From Loripinus fragilis (lineage: Eukaryota > Mollusca > Bivalvia > Lucinida > Lucinidae): a DNA stretch of 64,000 bases. Positions 45,441-56,457 of this stretch are shown in pieces; the stretch's first letter is position 1, and the number at the start of each line of letters is the position of its first letter. The position numbers and the translations under genes were made by a program. The notes beneath the pieces are model-generated. The model ran no database searches and was not told where the DNA came from. It was given only the letters and a program-made list of their open reading frames with translations. The stretch is from contig OZ026521.1 of the NCBI GenBank assembly GCA_964019695.1, positions 32,027,601 to 32,091,600 of the forward strand. Reading direction: 5' to 3'.

Positions 45441-46622
45441 GGACCAACTGCAAGTAGAATCTAGTGATGGCTAGAGCTGTGCTGGTGGGGCTACCATACC
45501 CCTTAGCGGTCACCGTAGCCAGATTGGTCTAGTTTGAAGGGTCGAAACACAGTTGGAAATCTTTCTTATATTTTCTTTCTTTCCTTATTACTGATTTCTA
45601 TCTTTCCTATAGTTTCTCTTTTTCTACCGCCTACAGTATCATAATGGTCAATGGTGACAGACGATACTTATGCTTGCTTCCTGTCGATTCGACCCTTCCT
45701 GTCAGTTCGAGCACCATGGTGAATCGGAATTTTAGCTCGTGACGAGTATTGGAACGTCCGTAAATCCGGACGCATCGAAGCGAGAGTTCATAAAGTAAAG
45801 ATAAAATGCGGAAAAAGCTGGATCTAGTTGCAATTTCATCCAAGAAATAATAATTTATGTCTAATATTTCCAAAATACCTTCTCAAAAAAAGGTTTTAGT
45901 CAAATAAGAATCGGTCTATTCGTTTTGAAATCACCCTTTTTAGCTGACTAATTCTTTATTGATCACGGAGACGCTTGTTCGACCTAATTACGTTTTTTCT
46001 GAAAATTACAGTGCAGTTCACTTGATAAATTCTGTTACCTTTATTGATCTTTTGTCTCTACTTTTTGAACGAAAAAATCGAATTTGGACTTCTTTTCAAG
46101 CATATCCCAAGCGGTTAGACAAGAAATAGCGGGACTACAATCCAATAACTAAGACCACAGACATTTCTTTGAAGTGATATACATTTTTTGGTACATTTTT
46201 GGGGTCTCCTGACCCATTTAACTGATGGTGAGCTATTGCTATCATGGAATGTTCATCCTACAGTTGTAAGTTTGTCTCGTTATTTTTTAGTGACCCTATC
46301 GTTTGTAGCCTTTTAAAAAAATAATAAAAAAGTGAAAATCTGCACTAGAGTTTAGGAATCATTCAGAAGAAACATATTATTTGAACTGGACTGTAGATTC
46401 ATATATCACGCTTGACCTTGGTGGTTTTAGCAACCGACCAATCAGAGCAATCGATTCAACAGGAAGCATTTAATTGATCCAGAGCGATGACATCATGTTG
46501 ATGAAAGACCGCTGTTTACAAATTTTGTGTTGATGGCTATGTTAAGTTCGTTTTTTTCTTTGTTACAAATGTTTAGTTAATATTTTTTGCTTAGATAAAA
46601 AAAATATAGGGAGTATCCATAA

Positions 46623-46634
46623 CGCGCATGCGCA
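46623..46634. promoter_or_regulatory. NRF1-type motif
   Basis: CGCGCATGCGCA matches the YGCGCAYGCGCR consensus of NRF1 sites. It is 2.5 kb upstream of the first visible anoctamin exon on the upstream side, so it could mark a promoter, but a repeat origin is equally possible. A weaker TGCGCATGCG is at 63921-63930. Confidence 0.25.
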
Positions 46635-47746
46635 AAAGTTGTGATAAGGTGGTCGAATGCAGGGCAAACCAGGCTAACTATTAGATGTAGATGTAGAAGA
46701 TATTTAAAATCCCCATTATATGCTAAAACTTTTTTCCAGATTACGCTTAAATGTGTTTATCTGGGCCTATGCATGTGCAGCAATTCTAATGCACTTGATT
46801 TTGTAACACGACATCTGATTGAATAACGTCAAAAATTTGTGACACAGCTATAAACTGTCGGAAACAGTTTGGCGTCATTAATTACGTCACATTTCGTTGG
46901 ATGTCGTGAGGCTTTCTGGCAGTTGTAACACTCCAATTTGAGACAAAACTACAGAAGTCCATTAGAATGTGGATAACCATATTCAAAATTTTCATTTTGG
47001 GAGGGCCACACTTCGGGCGGCATTTTCCCTTGGGCTCCCTACAATTTGTTTTGTCGAATACGGTTGCTTATTTTCGGGATCGGGCACTGCCCTCGAGGCA
47101 CTTCCACAAGTTTTAGCTTTGTTTCGTGCTGGCGTTTTTCAGCACTGCAATTCAAAAGGCAGAAATTTCCGCTTGGTCTACTTACCAATCACTTTGTTGT
47201 TGTTTTTTGTGGATCTGGTGCTCTATAAAATTGTAAATATGTTTCCAAAGGACTAATTTCTAACCAATTTACAAAATGTTTGGGCGGGTTGCCATGATTC
47301 CAAGGGAAATAACTACCGTTTACTACGAGGCTATTGACACGATCGGCGGCGGGTCGGATTATAGGGAACAAGACAAGATAATTAACCGACAAAAGTTCAC
47401 CGACACTTTTAAAAACAGTTCACTTTAAGGCTAAATTGACATAAGGTCGAAATTATAACTGCCAATAATGAAAGAAATATAATTGGTAGAGAATAATGCC
47501 GATTATTGCCATTATAGAAAATAGTTAGGATATTCTTCCTGTAAATTAGAGAGTACATTTATTTGATTGTTGTACCGCATGATTTGGATCATGGACTTTG
47601 CATTATTGTTGGTTAATAAGGCGAATTTCGTACATGTTACCACGAGATTCACAAAAATAGGCAGACATTTTAATGCTACATGAATCTAAACTGAAGTGGC
47701 CATATAGCTAATTGCACTTTTTTTTAGGAAATTCGCCAACAATGCA

Positions 47747-48060
47747 AAAGCAGTAAGTGAGTATGATCAGGATATACCACAATCACAAACTGCAGAAAAA
47801 TTCGTGACATCGTAAGAAAGAGCCACAAAACAATCACGAGACACCAGGAAGACAAACAAAGCAAAGCAACCAGCTCTCCCTTCCCCATTGAGATGATTGC
47901 AAAACTAGAATGGACACAAGGTAACACGCAACAAAACATAGACCAATTACAGAATCCCACAATGGGAGTAACAATCAACAATGAATCAACAATAACAGAA
48001 CCACCGTCTTAGAACGGACAGCAGCCAAAGACACTGAGGGCTTAAATGCATTTTACTGGT
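47747..48060 (-). repeat. LINE 3' tail, family X, copy 1
   Basis: On the minus strand it reads TACCAGTAAAATGCATTTAA, then GTCCGTTCTAAGACGGTGGT, and ends TGATCATACTCACTTACT. It follows the RT fragment above in the same orientation, so it is read as that element's 3' UTR. Related tails are at 48919-49690, 51770-52533 and 4380-4600. Confidence 0.65.
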
Positions 48061-48740
48061 ATAGTGATGCACATGGCTGTATCATCAGCATATAGTCTCA
48101 CCTGGGAGCTGACCTCATCAGGCAGATCATTTATATAGTTGAGGAAAATAGTCGGACAAAGAACTGAGCCCTGGGGGACACAAGATGTAACTGGTACGGA
48201 TTCCATTTCCTCCACTTCAATCACTACCTGCTGGGATCTACTCTCAAGGAAAGCTTGGATCCAGGCCAGCTCGCGTCAGCAAATGCCATAATGATGCAGC
48301 TTTCATAGAAAAATAGTAAGTGAGTATAAATAGAAGTTTGCTGTGATTGACTTTGTCGAAGGCTTTTGAGAAATCGAGAAGGAGTATATATGTTTGCTTG
48401 CCCTAACTAGCATTCCTCGCAAGATCCGTATTGAGCATGATGAGCTGGGTCTCACATGACCTTTTTTCTCTGAAGCCATGGTGGAGGTCATACATGAGAT
48501 CCTGCACACCCAGGTGCTTAACAATGTTGGAAGCCAGAATGTGTTCGAGGATAAAATTAATGCAAGTAAGGGAGATAGGTCTATTGTTTGATACCAGAGA
48601 CTTATCACCCTTCTTAAACACGGGAATGACATTGACCTTCATCCAATCTGCTGGGAGCTTCCCCATTTGTAGGGACCTGTCAAAGATGATTTTGATGATG
48701 GCAGCCTATCTGGCCTGGCTGCCTTGCCCGGTTTAAGGTT
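48042..48740 (-). pseudogene. LINE reverse transcriptase fragment, decayed
   Basis: Minus-strand frames give LPADWMKVNVIPVFKKGDKS, NNRPISLTCINFILEHILAS and a GFREKRSCETQL block, then, after a frame change, VTSCVPQGSVLCPTIFLNYI and VRLYADDTAM. These are RT motifs in order (VPQGS; YADD). Frameshifts near 48300-48410 show it is dead. It runs directly into the 3'-UTR-like sequence at 48060-47747. Confidence 0.82.
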
Positions 48741-48918
48741 TTATAATACCTTACGTAGCCCATTTTTGAGATGTCTATCTCCGACACCTTTGTCGTCGTG
48801 TCCTGTTGTGAAGTAAGTAAGGGTGTAAAGATCAGGAATCAATACAATCAAGTACCACACCTGACCCAGGATACCAAGCCAGAATGACGCCAGAAGGAAG
48901 ACCACCCATTTTTTTCAA

Positions 48919-49690
48919 AAATAGTGAGTATGATCAGTAAATACCACAATCGCAAACCGAAGACAACCCCATGGCACAACAAGGAAGAGTCACTCAGCCA
49001 TCACGAGTCACCTGGAAGACAAATTAAGCAGAGCAACCAGCTCTCTCTTCCCACCAAGATGATTGCAATACTAGAATGGACATAAAGTAACGTACAACAA
49101 AACATAGAACAATTACAGACTCCGCAATGGGAGTAACAATAAACAAAAAGTCAACAACAACAGAACCACCGCCTTAGACCGGACAGCAGCCTAAGCCACG
49201 GGGGGACTTAAATGCATTTTACTGGTACCAAATCTTTGCCCTAGATTCTGCTGTTGTTGAAGTATAAGAAATTTTCAGCTGGCATGGGGGCATTCTTACT
49301 AATGCAATATATCGTCATGGAGAAACACTCTAATCAAATTAACACACCAGGGCTCATAACTCACAGATAGTCTGAGTCAGAGCTAAAAAAAGTAAGAAAG
49401 GGTGCAAAGACCTCAAGTTGAGCCACGGTGGGTCCAGCTAGAGATAAGCATCAGGCACCAACCCACCGATTAAAGCTTTAGGTCAGAGCCGTCATAGAGT
49501 CTTAGGCCTGACTCACCGTCGTGCAATTAAACAGGAAACCATAGCTATAAACCATGATTGGGTTTAAAACCAGGCATGCAGACTGTCGCATGACGTTCAA
49601 CCCTTATTTAACGTTGTATTATCTCTTTGAATTGATCACTAGAATTAGGTTTCCAACAATTCGTTTGAATTATAAACTAAATCACCATAA
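48919..49690 (-). repeat. LINE tail family X, left arm of a large inverted repeat
   Basis: About 770 bp whose reverse complement recurs at 51770-52533. Landmarks: AAACGAATTGTTGGAAACCT, CACCGTGGCTCAACTTGAGG, GCATTTAAGTCCCCCCGTGG and the terminal TGATCATACTCAC. A second tail type (family Y end, GATCTTTACACCCTTACTTA) abuts its far side at 48812-48905. Confidence 0.75.
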
Positions 49691-50202
49691 AACATAGGTT
49701 CTGATATGCCTTGTTGCAGAAAGGTTTTTAACCCAAAGTTGTATTTAACAATTTACTCTGAGTGTCTTAGGTAGAATTTAGAAAATGTTTTTTCGAATTT
49801 TATGATTTCTATAACCTTGTTTTAATAACTTAGCAGTTAAAAAAAAGTTTATGTTGTTGATGTCATCAACATCAGAACACACTCTAGCAAAACGAATAAG
49901 CTGAGAAATATATACAGTATTCTAACACACCTCACCTATAGAGCCAATGGTAACAAACTGTGATATATCGGACAATAACTCACAGCTAAAGTGTGTGATA
50001 GCTAACGTCACTGGAAAATGACGTCATTCATATCGTTAGACGGTGTAACGTTGTTTTTACGCTTGAAAGACGTTACAATTACTTGTAAAGGTATGTGACG
50101 TAGCCTAAGTATTGTCGGGAGTTCTTCAGTGCCATGGCGGAAAGTTGGAAGAAGCTGAAGACCTCAAATGTGTTTTCGTCGTTTATTGTGTGTTAGAATC
50201 GA

Positions 50203-50381
50203 TTTAGATCAGCTCCAGTGCGTGAATTGTTGAGTAATTACTCACTGTTTGTCTATCAGTTTTACGAAGATTAATCACTCGCGCTGCGCGCTCGTGATTT
50301 GATCTTCTTTACAACTGACCTCCAAACAGTGAATTATTACTCAACAATTCACTGCTGAAACTGATCTATTTCTTAGTTATA
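50203..50381. mobile_element. Palindromic element (family L), inserted in a Penelope-like RT fragment
   Basis: Inverted arms GATCAGCTCCAGTGCGTGAA and TTCACTGCTGAAACTGATC with central AATCACTCGCG / CGCTCGTGATTTGATCTTC. Pieces of the family occur at 36170-36300 and 5325-5415. Confidence 0.65.
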
Positions 50382-50723
50382 CACCATAGGAAGGGGAGGG
50401 AGGAACAACTCCATCAAGAAATGGGAAATTTACTATTTCAAAATTAAATTCATCCCGTTTATTTTAGAAGAAACTATGCCATTTGTTATTGACAAGTTCA
50501 AGTCCAAAAATGGAGCTTCAGTATCAGATGAATTCACCTTATTTAACTGAAGTTCAGTAGGATATACCTTACCTACCATTTGTTCAATATAAGGATTATC
50601 AATATTAAGTAAGTCATCTAAATATCTGGAGACAGAAACAACATAAAGTCTCTAATAACAAAACAAAAACAAATCTGCAACAAGTGGAGCACAATTAGTA
50701 CCCATTGGAATACCTACAATTTG
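50382..50723 (-). pseudogene. Penelope-like reverse transcriptase, downstream part
   Basis: Continuation of the fragment at 54738-55080 across the 4-kb insertion: VGIPMGTNCAPLVADLFLF, then RYLDDLLNIDNPYIEQMV, YPTELQLNKVNSSDTEAPFL and an FNFEIVNFPFLDG block. The catalytic YLDD is kept, but there is a stop after FLFCY and an internal deletion before RYLDD. Its end abuts the family-L palindrome at 50381. Confidence 0.75.
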
Positions 50724-51769
50724 GGGTGACCCTAAAATGCGTAAAGGACTCCTTTTCGAGTAAAGGACTCCTTTTCGTGACTAGGAGTTTTATTTTTGCG
50801 AAAAATGACTTTTATTATGGCTAAAACTATTTATTAGGATTATGTTTGATATTCAATATTATAAAACTGAACTAAAACGATATTAACCTATCAATATATG
50901 CAGTAGAAAAAGTTTTTGAAACGAAATTTCACGGAAATGGCAGGAATATGACTTACGAAAGAAAAGCACTTTGTATCTGATCTATTTATTTTCTTATTTA
51001 TTTATTTATTTTTCATTTAATAATTTATTTATTTGATTTGAATAATAGTAACCGAGCAGATATCTAGTGTTCAAAAATATAATCCGAAAAAGCCCCTGTG
51101 TACGATACATCACATTGGCTTGCGAAAAGGACTGTCGATCGATACCGTCTGAGACTATGTTTGAATATCCATGTCCGTTTGCATGCTATTATTTTAAAGG
51201 AATACAGTAGAAATTAGTATTGTCTGAATAAGTCAAATCTCCAGATGTCGAATATTGAGTATTTGAGACATTTGCACCGTACAATATGTTCTTAAAAGGG
51301 TATCCTTTGGAAGCAAAGACTGCACCAAGGAACTGAAACTGGAGTGTGCATATTTCCTGGGCCAGACTAGCTAGTTTCTGCCATTTAGGCTTCATCAGTG
51401 ACCCTCTAATAGTTTCAAAGTTCCACAATGAAACCCATGATCCCAAAGGACAAGAAAATAAAATCTACACTATAAGTTGAATTTGAAAAGGACTCAATTC
51501 CACGTAAAGGAGTTTTCATTCTTGCGAAAAGGACCTCCTTTTTCGGTTTTGCGTAAAGGGCTTGATCTTCATATGTTACGTTCACAAAAAGAGCCTGGAC
51601 TTTGGACAATTTATAATGCCTGGTAATAAATTACTTCCCTGAATTATATTTATAAATGATCTTAATATGTTAGCATTTTGCGAAATGCACATCGAGACTG
51701 ATACGTTTAAAACCATTAAATCACATTTAAGGTTCTTTCTTCTTTTTTTCAGACTTGTGGTGATTTAGT

Positions 51770-52533
51770 CTATAAATTCAAACGAATTGTTGGAAACCTA
51801 ATTCTAGTGATCAATTCAAAAAGATAGTAAAACTTTATATAAGGGTTGGATATAACTTAGATATCATGCGACAGTCTGCATGCCTAGTTTTAAACCCAAT
51901 CACGGTTTATAGCTATGGTTTCCTCTTTAATTGCACGACGGTAGGACAGGCCTCAGACTCTATGACGGCTCTGACGTAAAGCTTTAATCGGTGGGTTGGT
52001 GCCTGATGCTTATCAGTAGCTGGACCCACCGTGGCTCAACTTGAGGTTTTCTTTAGCTCTGACTATCTTGAGTCATGAGCCCTTTTCTTTGTTTCATCAT
52101 GGTGTAGTAATTTGATAAGAGTGTTTTCCATGATGATACATTGCATTAGTTAGATTGCGTCCATGCGAGCTGAACATTTCTTGTACTTCAACAACAGCAG
52201 AATCTAGGGCGAAGATTTGGTACCAGTAAAATGCATTTAAGCCCCCGGTGGCTTAGGCTGCTGTCCGTTCTAAGGCGGTGGTTCTGTTGTTGTTGACTTT
52301 TTGTTTATTGTTACTCCCATTGCGGAGTCTGTAATTGTTCTATGTTTTGTTGTATGTTACTTTATGTCCATGCTAGTATTGCAATCATATTGACTGGGGA
52401 AGAGAGAGCTTGTTGCTTTGCTTAATTTGTTTTCCTGGTGTCTCGTGATGGTTGAGCGGCTCTTCCTCGCGGTGCCACGGTGTTGTCTGCAGTTTGTGAT
52501 TGTGATATTTCCTGATCATACTTACTTACTATT
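51770..52533 (+). repeat. LINE tail family X, right arm of the large inverted repeat
   Basis: Plus-strand copy of the arm above, with the same order of landmarks and the same end (TGATCATACTTACTTACT). It lies inside the 4-kb TIR element at 50724-54728. Identity is high but indels are visible by eye. Confidence 0.75.
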
Positions 52534-52650
52534 TGTGTATGCAAAGGCAACATTTTTTTTAATTTAACATAAAAAATAGCAAAGTTTTGAAGGCTAAAAT
52601 GTGCCCAAGAATGCACAAAAATGCACCATGTTTTTTTCCACAAAATTTCC

Positions 52651-52676
52651 GGGGGGGGGGGGGGGGGGGGGGGGGC
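52651..52676. repeat. Poly-G run
   Basis: An uninterrupted G tract of more than 20 bases, followed by CGTAGGAGGATGCCCCGG. Similar G runs occur at 12810-12837 and 57803-57814. Confidence 0.85.
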
Positions 52677-52849
52677 GTAGGAGGATGCCCCGGACCCCCC
52701 TAGCATGGCTTAGCGCCTTCTGCGCTCGCAGGAAAATACTTCATGTTTCAAATTTGATGAAAAAGATTTGTATTTTATGACATGTTGAAAGGAAACCGAG
52801 AAGTTCCAATCATCTCCTCTAAGCAAATATTATGCCAAGTTAAAACATT

Positions 52850-53757
52850 CAACGGCAACTTAGTTACTGTGGTCCATTACTGAACTGGTTAATTAGTAAC
52901 TTAACTAATAGATTTCAAAGAGTTATTATACCTGGTGGTGTATCTGGTTGGCTTGAGATACTGGCTGGTGTACCTCAAGGCTCTATTCTAGGCCCTCTTC
53001 TTTTTATAATGTTTATAAATGATATAGTTAAGGAAATCCATTCAAACATATGTCTCTGTGCAGACGATACCAGTTTATATATAATTGTTGATTTCCCTGA
53101 CTCTGCAGCGCAGATACTCAATTTGGACCTGGAAAGACTCTATAATTGGGCAGTGCAGTGGATTGTAAAATTTAATCCCATTAAGACTGAATCATTATTA
53201 TTCTCTAGAAGGGTTAATCTACAAAATCACTCAACTTTCTTTTTTAATGATGTTCCAATACAAGAAGTTGTATCTCATAAACATTTAGGGGTGTATTTAT
53301 CTCAACGTTGCGATTTGCAAAAACATATTGATTTTATCAAAGAAAAGGCTTGGTCTTGAATAGATCTTCTTAGATTGTTAAAATCTACAATCAATCGGAA
53401 ATCTCTTGAAACTATCTACTTTGCTTACATTCGCTCTTTATTAGTATTAGAATATGCTGATGTCCTATGCGACAACTGTACGCAACAACAGTGTAATGAA
53501 ATTGAAAAAATCCAACTTGAAGCTGGACGCATTGTCACTGGTGCAACAAAACTTGTTGAAATTGACAAACTCTACAAAGAGCTTGGATGGTTGAAACTCT
53601 CTGAGAGAAGGGATCTTCACAAACTTCTTGTTCTTTAAATGAATCACGGTTTATCGCATCTTTATTTATCAAATCTTCTACCTATCCATGTTGGTGAATT
53701 TCTTATAGACTTAGGAGTCTTTCATGCAAACCAAATATCTATGTGTCTTGATCCACA
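52850..53757 (+). pseudogene. LINE Z reverse transcriptase fragment
   Basis: One plus-strand frame runs PLLNWLISNLTNRFQRVIIP, GVSGWLEILAGVPQGSILGP, then LCADDTSLY (the catalytic YADD has become CADD), VVSHKHLGVYLSQRCDLQKH, to a TGA at 53357-53359. It resumes in the same frame with IDLLRLLKSTINRKSLETIY and VTGATKLVEIDKLYKELGW. A small deletion at about 53636 shifts frame before HGLSHLYLSNLLPIHVG. Typical RT-to-C-terminus order of a Jockey/CR1-like LINE. It continues at 54063-54180. Confidence 0.83.
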
Positions 53758-54062
53758 TCTGAATTAAGGGTGAGGTTGGCGCTGTTAAACCGGTTTAAGC
53801 CCTCCAGTAAAGTATTTTACTGACCGCTACAAGGCGGTACTTCTTTTGTGGATCTTTTATGTTTCTGTTCTGTCTTGTGTTTGCTATGTCTTCGTGTGCA
53901 TTTGTTTATATGTGCTTTGTGGTCATCTGCTGGGAAAGGGCTGACCTTTTGGCTCTCGTTTGTGGTGTCTAACAGTGAGTTTGTCACTTTCCCATTGGTA
54001 TCCTGGGTCAGGTGTGGTACTTGATTGTATCGGTTCCTGATCTTTGCACCCTTACTTACTTT
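53758..54062 (+). repeat. LINE Y 3' tail nested in LINE Z
   Basis: Starts near TTAAGGGTGAGGTTGGCGCT, contains the palindromic AAACCGGTTT and CCAGTAAAGTATTTTACTG, then a ...CAAGGCGGTA motif, and ends GATCTTTGCACCCTTACTTA. Reverse-complement pieces of its end occur at 48812-48905, and a same-orientation relic at 55128-55210. Confidence 0.65.
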
Positions 54063-54180
54063 GAAATGCTGAAAACTATGTAGGCATTCATGCAAACACT
54101 CGTGCTTATGCAAAATCCTTTCTCCCTTCAACTTTACAGGCATGGAATAATCTACCTAAAGCAGTTCGATCAGATTAATT
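54063..54180 (+). pseudogene. LINE Z, C-terminal end after a nested insertion
   Basis: The frame IHANTRAYAKSFLPSTLQAW then NNLPKAVRSD-stop is the 'SF.PS....WN.LP' C-terminus missing from the 52850-53757 fragment. The two pieces are separated by the LINE Y tail. Confidence 0.7.
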
Positions 54181-54737
54181 TTTAGTTATCAATACTATCA
54201 TAGCACCTGTGTTTATGCAGATATGCAGCTTTATACATAAGGAAAATGTTTTAGTAAAGATAATTGCAAGTAATCCATTGACTTGTCTTTTATTTTGATT
54301 ACGCATTATTTAATTAGGCTGTGTGACGTCACTAAGCCTACAATATGGCGGCTTCCATTACAGTCCATTTGCAAATATTCAAATGCCCACAACTTATACG
54401 TTTGTCAACCGATTTAGATGAAACTGGTATCAAAATGCATGGATTATTAAGATCCTTCATATAAAACATAGTAATCATCAGGTTTGCTGTCCCCTTCAAT
54501 AATGAAACTTCTTTTCATACGTCATATTTCTGCCATTTTCGTGAAATATCGTTTCAAAAACGATTTCTACTGCATAAATTTATAGATTAATATTGTTTAA
54601 ATTCAGTTTATAATATTAAAGATCAAACATAGTCCTAATAAATAGTTTTAGCCATAATAAAAGTCCTTATTGCAAAAATAAAACTCCTTTTCGCGAAAAG
54701 GAGTCCTTTACGCATTTTAGGGTCACCATACAATTTG

Positions 54738-55080
54738 TCTATATAATTTTGAGCCAAATCTTATAAATATATTTTGTCCAAAAGATAATGGAGAGCATCA
54801 TACATTTTCTGACATGATCACAATTTATATAGTTTAGGTTGTTCAGAAGTAAAAAAAAAAGCATTTTATCATTACAAGCCAAATAAAGTGAGCCCTCTCT
54901 GTTAAATGTTTGTTTCAATTAATTCTGTTAGTTTTTTTTTTTTTGATTAGATTATGAGGCAATGTAGTATAGAGACTAGAGAAATCATATGTAGACAAAC
55001 CAGATGCTAGAAAACATTTAGACTTCAATTTATTAAGAATTTCACCTGAATTTTTAATAGACCAAAATATTTTTTACCGT
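54738..55080 (-). pseudogene. Penelope-like reverse transcriptase, upstream part
   Basis: The minus strand reads FWSIKNSGEILNKLKSKCFL, SGLSTYDFSSLYTTLPHNLI, and, across a few frame changes, YDALHYLLDNIFIRFGSKLY then RQI, reaching the insertion point of the 4-kb element. The 'FSSLYTTLPH' block is the N-terminal RT motif seen in Penelope-like and related GIPMGTNCAPL-type retroelements. Poly-A runs and an early stop mark it as decayed. Confidence 0.65.
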
Positions 55081-55885
55081 TTAATTTATTCCCGCACTCG
55101 CATTTTGGCCAGATGTGAAAGAGACAGGGGTTCTTTACGTGTGATGCTTGATTGTATCGATTCCTGATCTTTGCCATCTTTCTTGCTTTGTCCTCTTTCT
55201 TACTTCCTTTGGGGTAAAAGTTAAATTAGCCCATGACCCGCCCACTTCCTTTACTTTTCAGCCAATCAGTTGCAAGAAAAGGACCATATTCAGCGTGGTA
55301 TATTTTCCATAACCAAGACTCATTCCCATAACCTGATGAGAGAAAACTGCTGTCCGAAGTGTTAATTTCACCAAATTTATTTTTATTTTTAGAACCCCAA
55401 ATAAAACTGTGATAAAAATATTGACAAAAAATGATGTAAATTTCAAATTTTAGTTGTTTCACTGAAAGTGGTGACTGCATTAAACACTGACCAAGCTGTA
55501 CATGTTTATGGCAGCCTGGTCAGAAAATACACTGCTAGTCCCAAAATGCTATTTAATAAAGACAGCATGATCAAACGGCACATGGATATACACTGATCAG
55601 AGTGTGTCTCCACTGTTTTTCCATCAGCTAGGATATAATGCACAAACAGTGGAGACTGATCGGCGTATACACCTGTAACGTGTGATCATGCTTCCAAGAT
55701 AGTTTTGAAAAAACAAATATCCTAACAAAAACGTTGTAAATAAATCCATTTGTCCCATGTGAATGCATCCTTGGTTAAAAGAGAAATGAAAGACTTCTAA
55801 ATGAAATGCAGCAAAATGCTACATAATGTGTAAATTTCACGATGTGAAACCTACTTGTCAGCAACACAGGATACAGCTGGGTCAG

Positions 55886-55993
55886 GGCTAAATAGGTTAT
55901 ACAATGTTTTGTGTTCGTTATGAAATATACACTCGGGAGCTCCGCTCCCTCGTATATATTCCATAACCAACACAAAACATTGAATAACCTATA
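55886..55993. mobile_element. Short palindromic repeat
   Basis: Arms TAGGTTATACAATGTTTTGT and AAACATTGAATAACCTA around a GGGAGCTCCGCTCCC centre. A MITE-like hairpin of about 108 bp. Confidence 0.65.
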
Positions 55994-56380
55994 CTTGCTT
56001 AATAAAAAGGTTAGCTTTAATTTTCAGATAAATGACAAAAATGCATGTCGGTGTTTTCCGAATGTGTATTGTCTGTGAACTGTCTCGGACCTTCTATTAA
56101 GACTGCACGACCTCTGCACGCCTATGGAACGGCTAGTCAGTTAATCACGCTGAATAAAAATCTTGAAGGATGAGAACTGTTGCTATATACGAAAATTAGA
56201 CATAATATTGACCTGATAATTAAAATGGTATGCCTTACTTATAGAGAAGTTTAATTATCACGCTCAAAATATTTTGAATAACTTTAAATAAGCAACGCTT
56301 TTGAATGTCATAGGTTTTCGCGGATCATCAACAGGGCACAGACCTGTAGTGACAGTGCCATTCCTAACAGCCTCGCAGTT

Positions 56381-56457
56381 GGGTTAACTCTTTAGCGACA
56401 TGGTAAGAGTGGTCGACTGTCACGCAGGAGTTCTGGGTTCGAATCCTGGCAGACCCA
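56381..56457 (+). pseudogene. tRNA-Asp-like sequence, degenerate
   Basis: B-box GGTTCGAATCC, T-arm CTGGG / CCTGG, a D-stem CTCTT..AAGAG and an anticodon-loop-like CTGTCAC (GUC anticodon, Asp) followed by GCAGGAG occur in tRNA order, and the ends GGGTT / GACCC can pair. The anticodon stem does not pair properly, so it is not a functional tRNA. A tRNA pseudogene or the head of an unrecognised SINE are the options. Confidence 0.55.

Larger units (their letters stand above)
50724..54728. mobile_element. 4.0-kb TIR element with 9-bp TSD (Mutator-like), carrying nested LINEs
   Basis: Ends GGGTGACCCTAAAATGCG and CGCATTTTAGGGTCACCA; the inverted similarity extends about 235 bp (50724-50960 with 54495-54728). 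Identical TACAATTTG lies on both sides (50715-50723 and 54729-54737), a 9-bp target duplication. Outside it, the two halves of a Penelope-like RT frame line up. The interior has no intact transposase; it holds an internal TIR-like stretch (51486-51610), a family-X LINE tail and a LINE Z RT. Long TIRs with a 9-bp TSD suggest Mutator-like; this is inference. Confidence 0.78.

Noticed and set aside
52422..52706. 94-codon ORF with a polyproline stretch
   Set aside because: The prolines are the poly-G run read in antisense; the rest spans a LINE tail.
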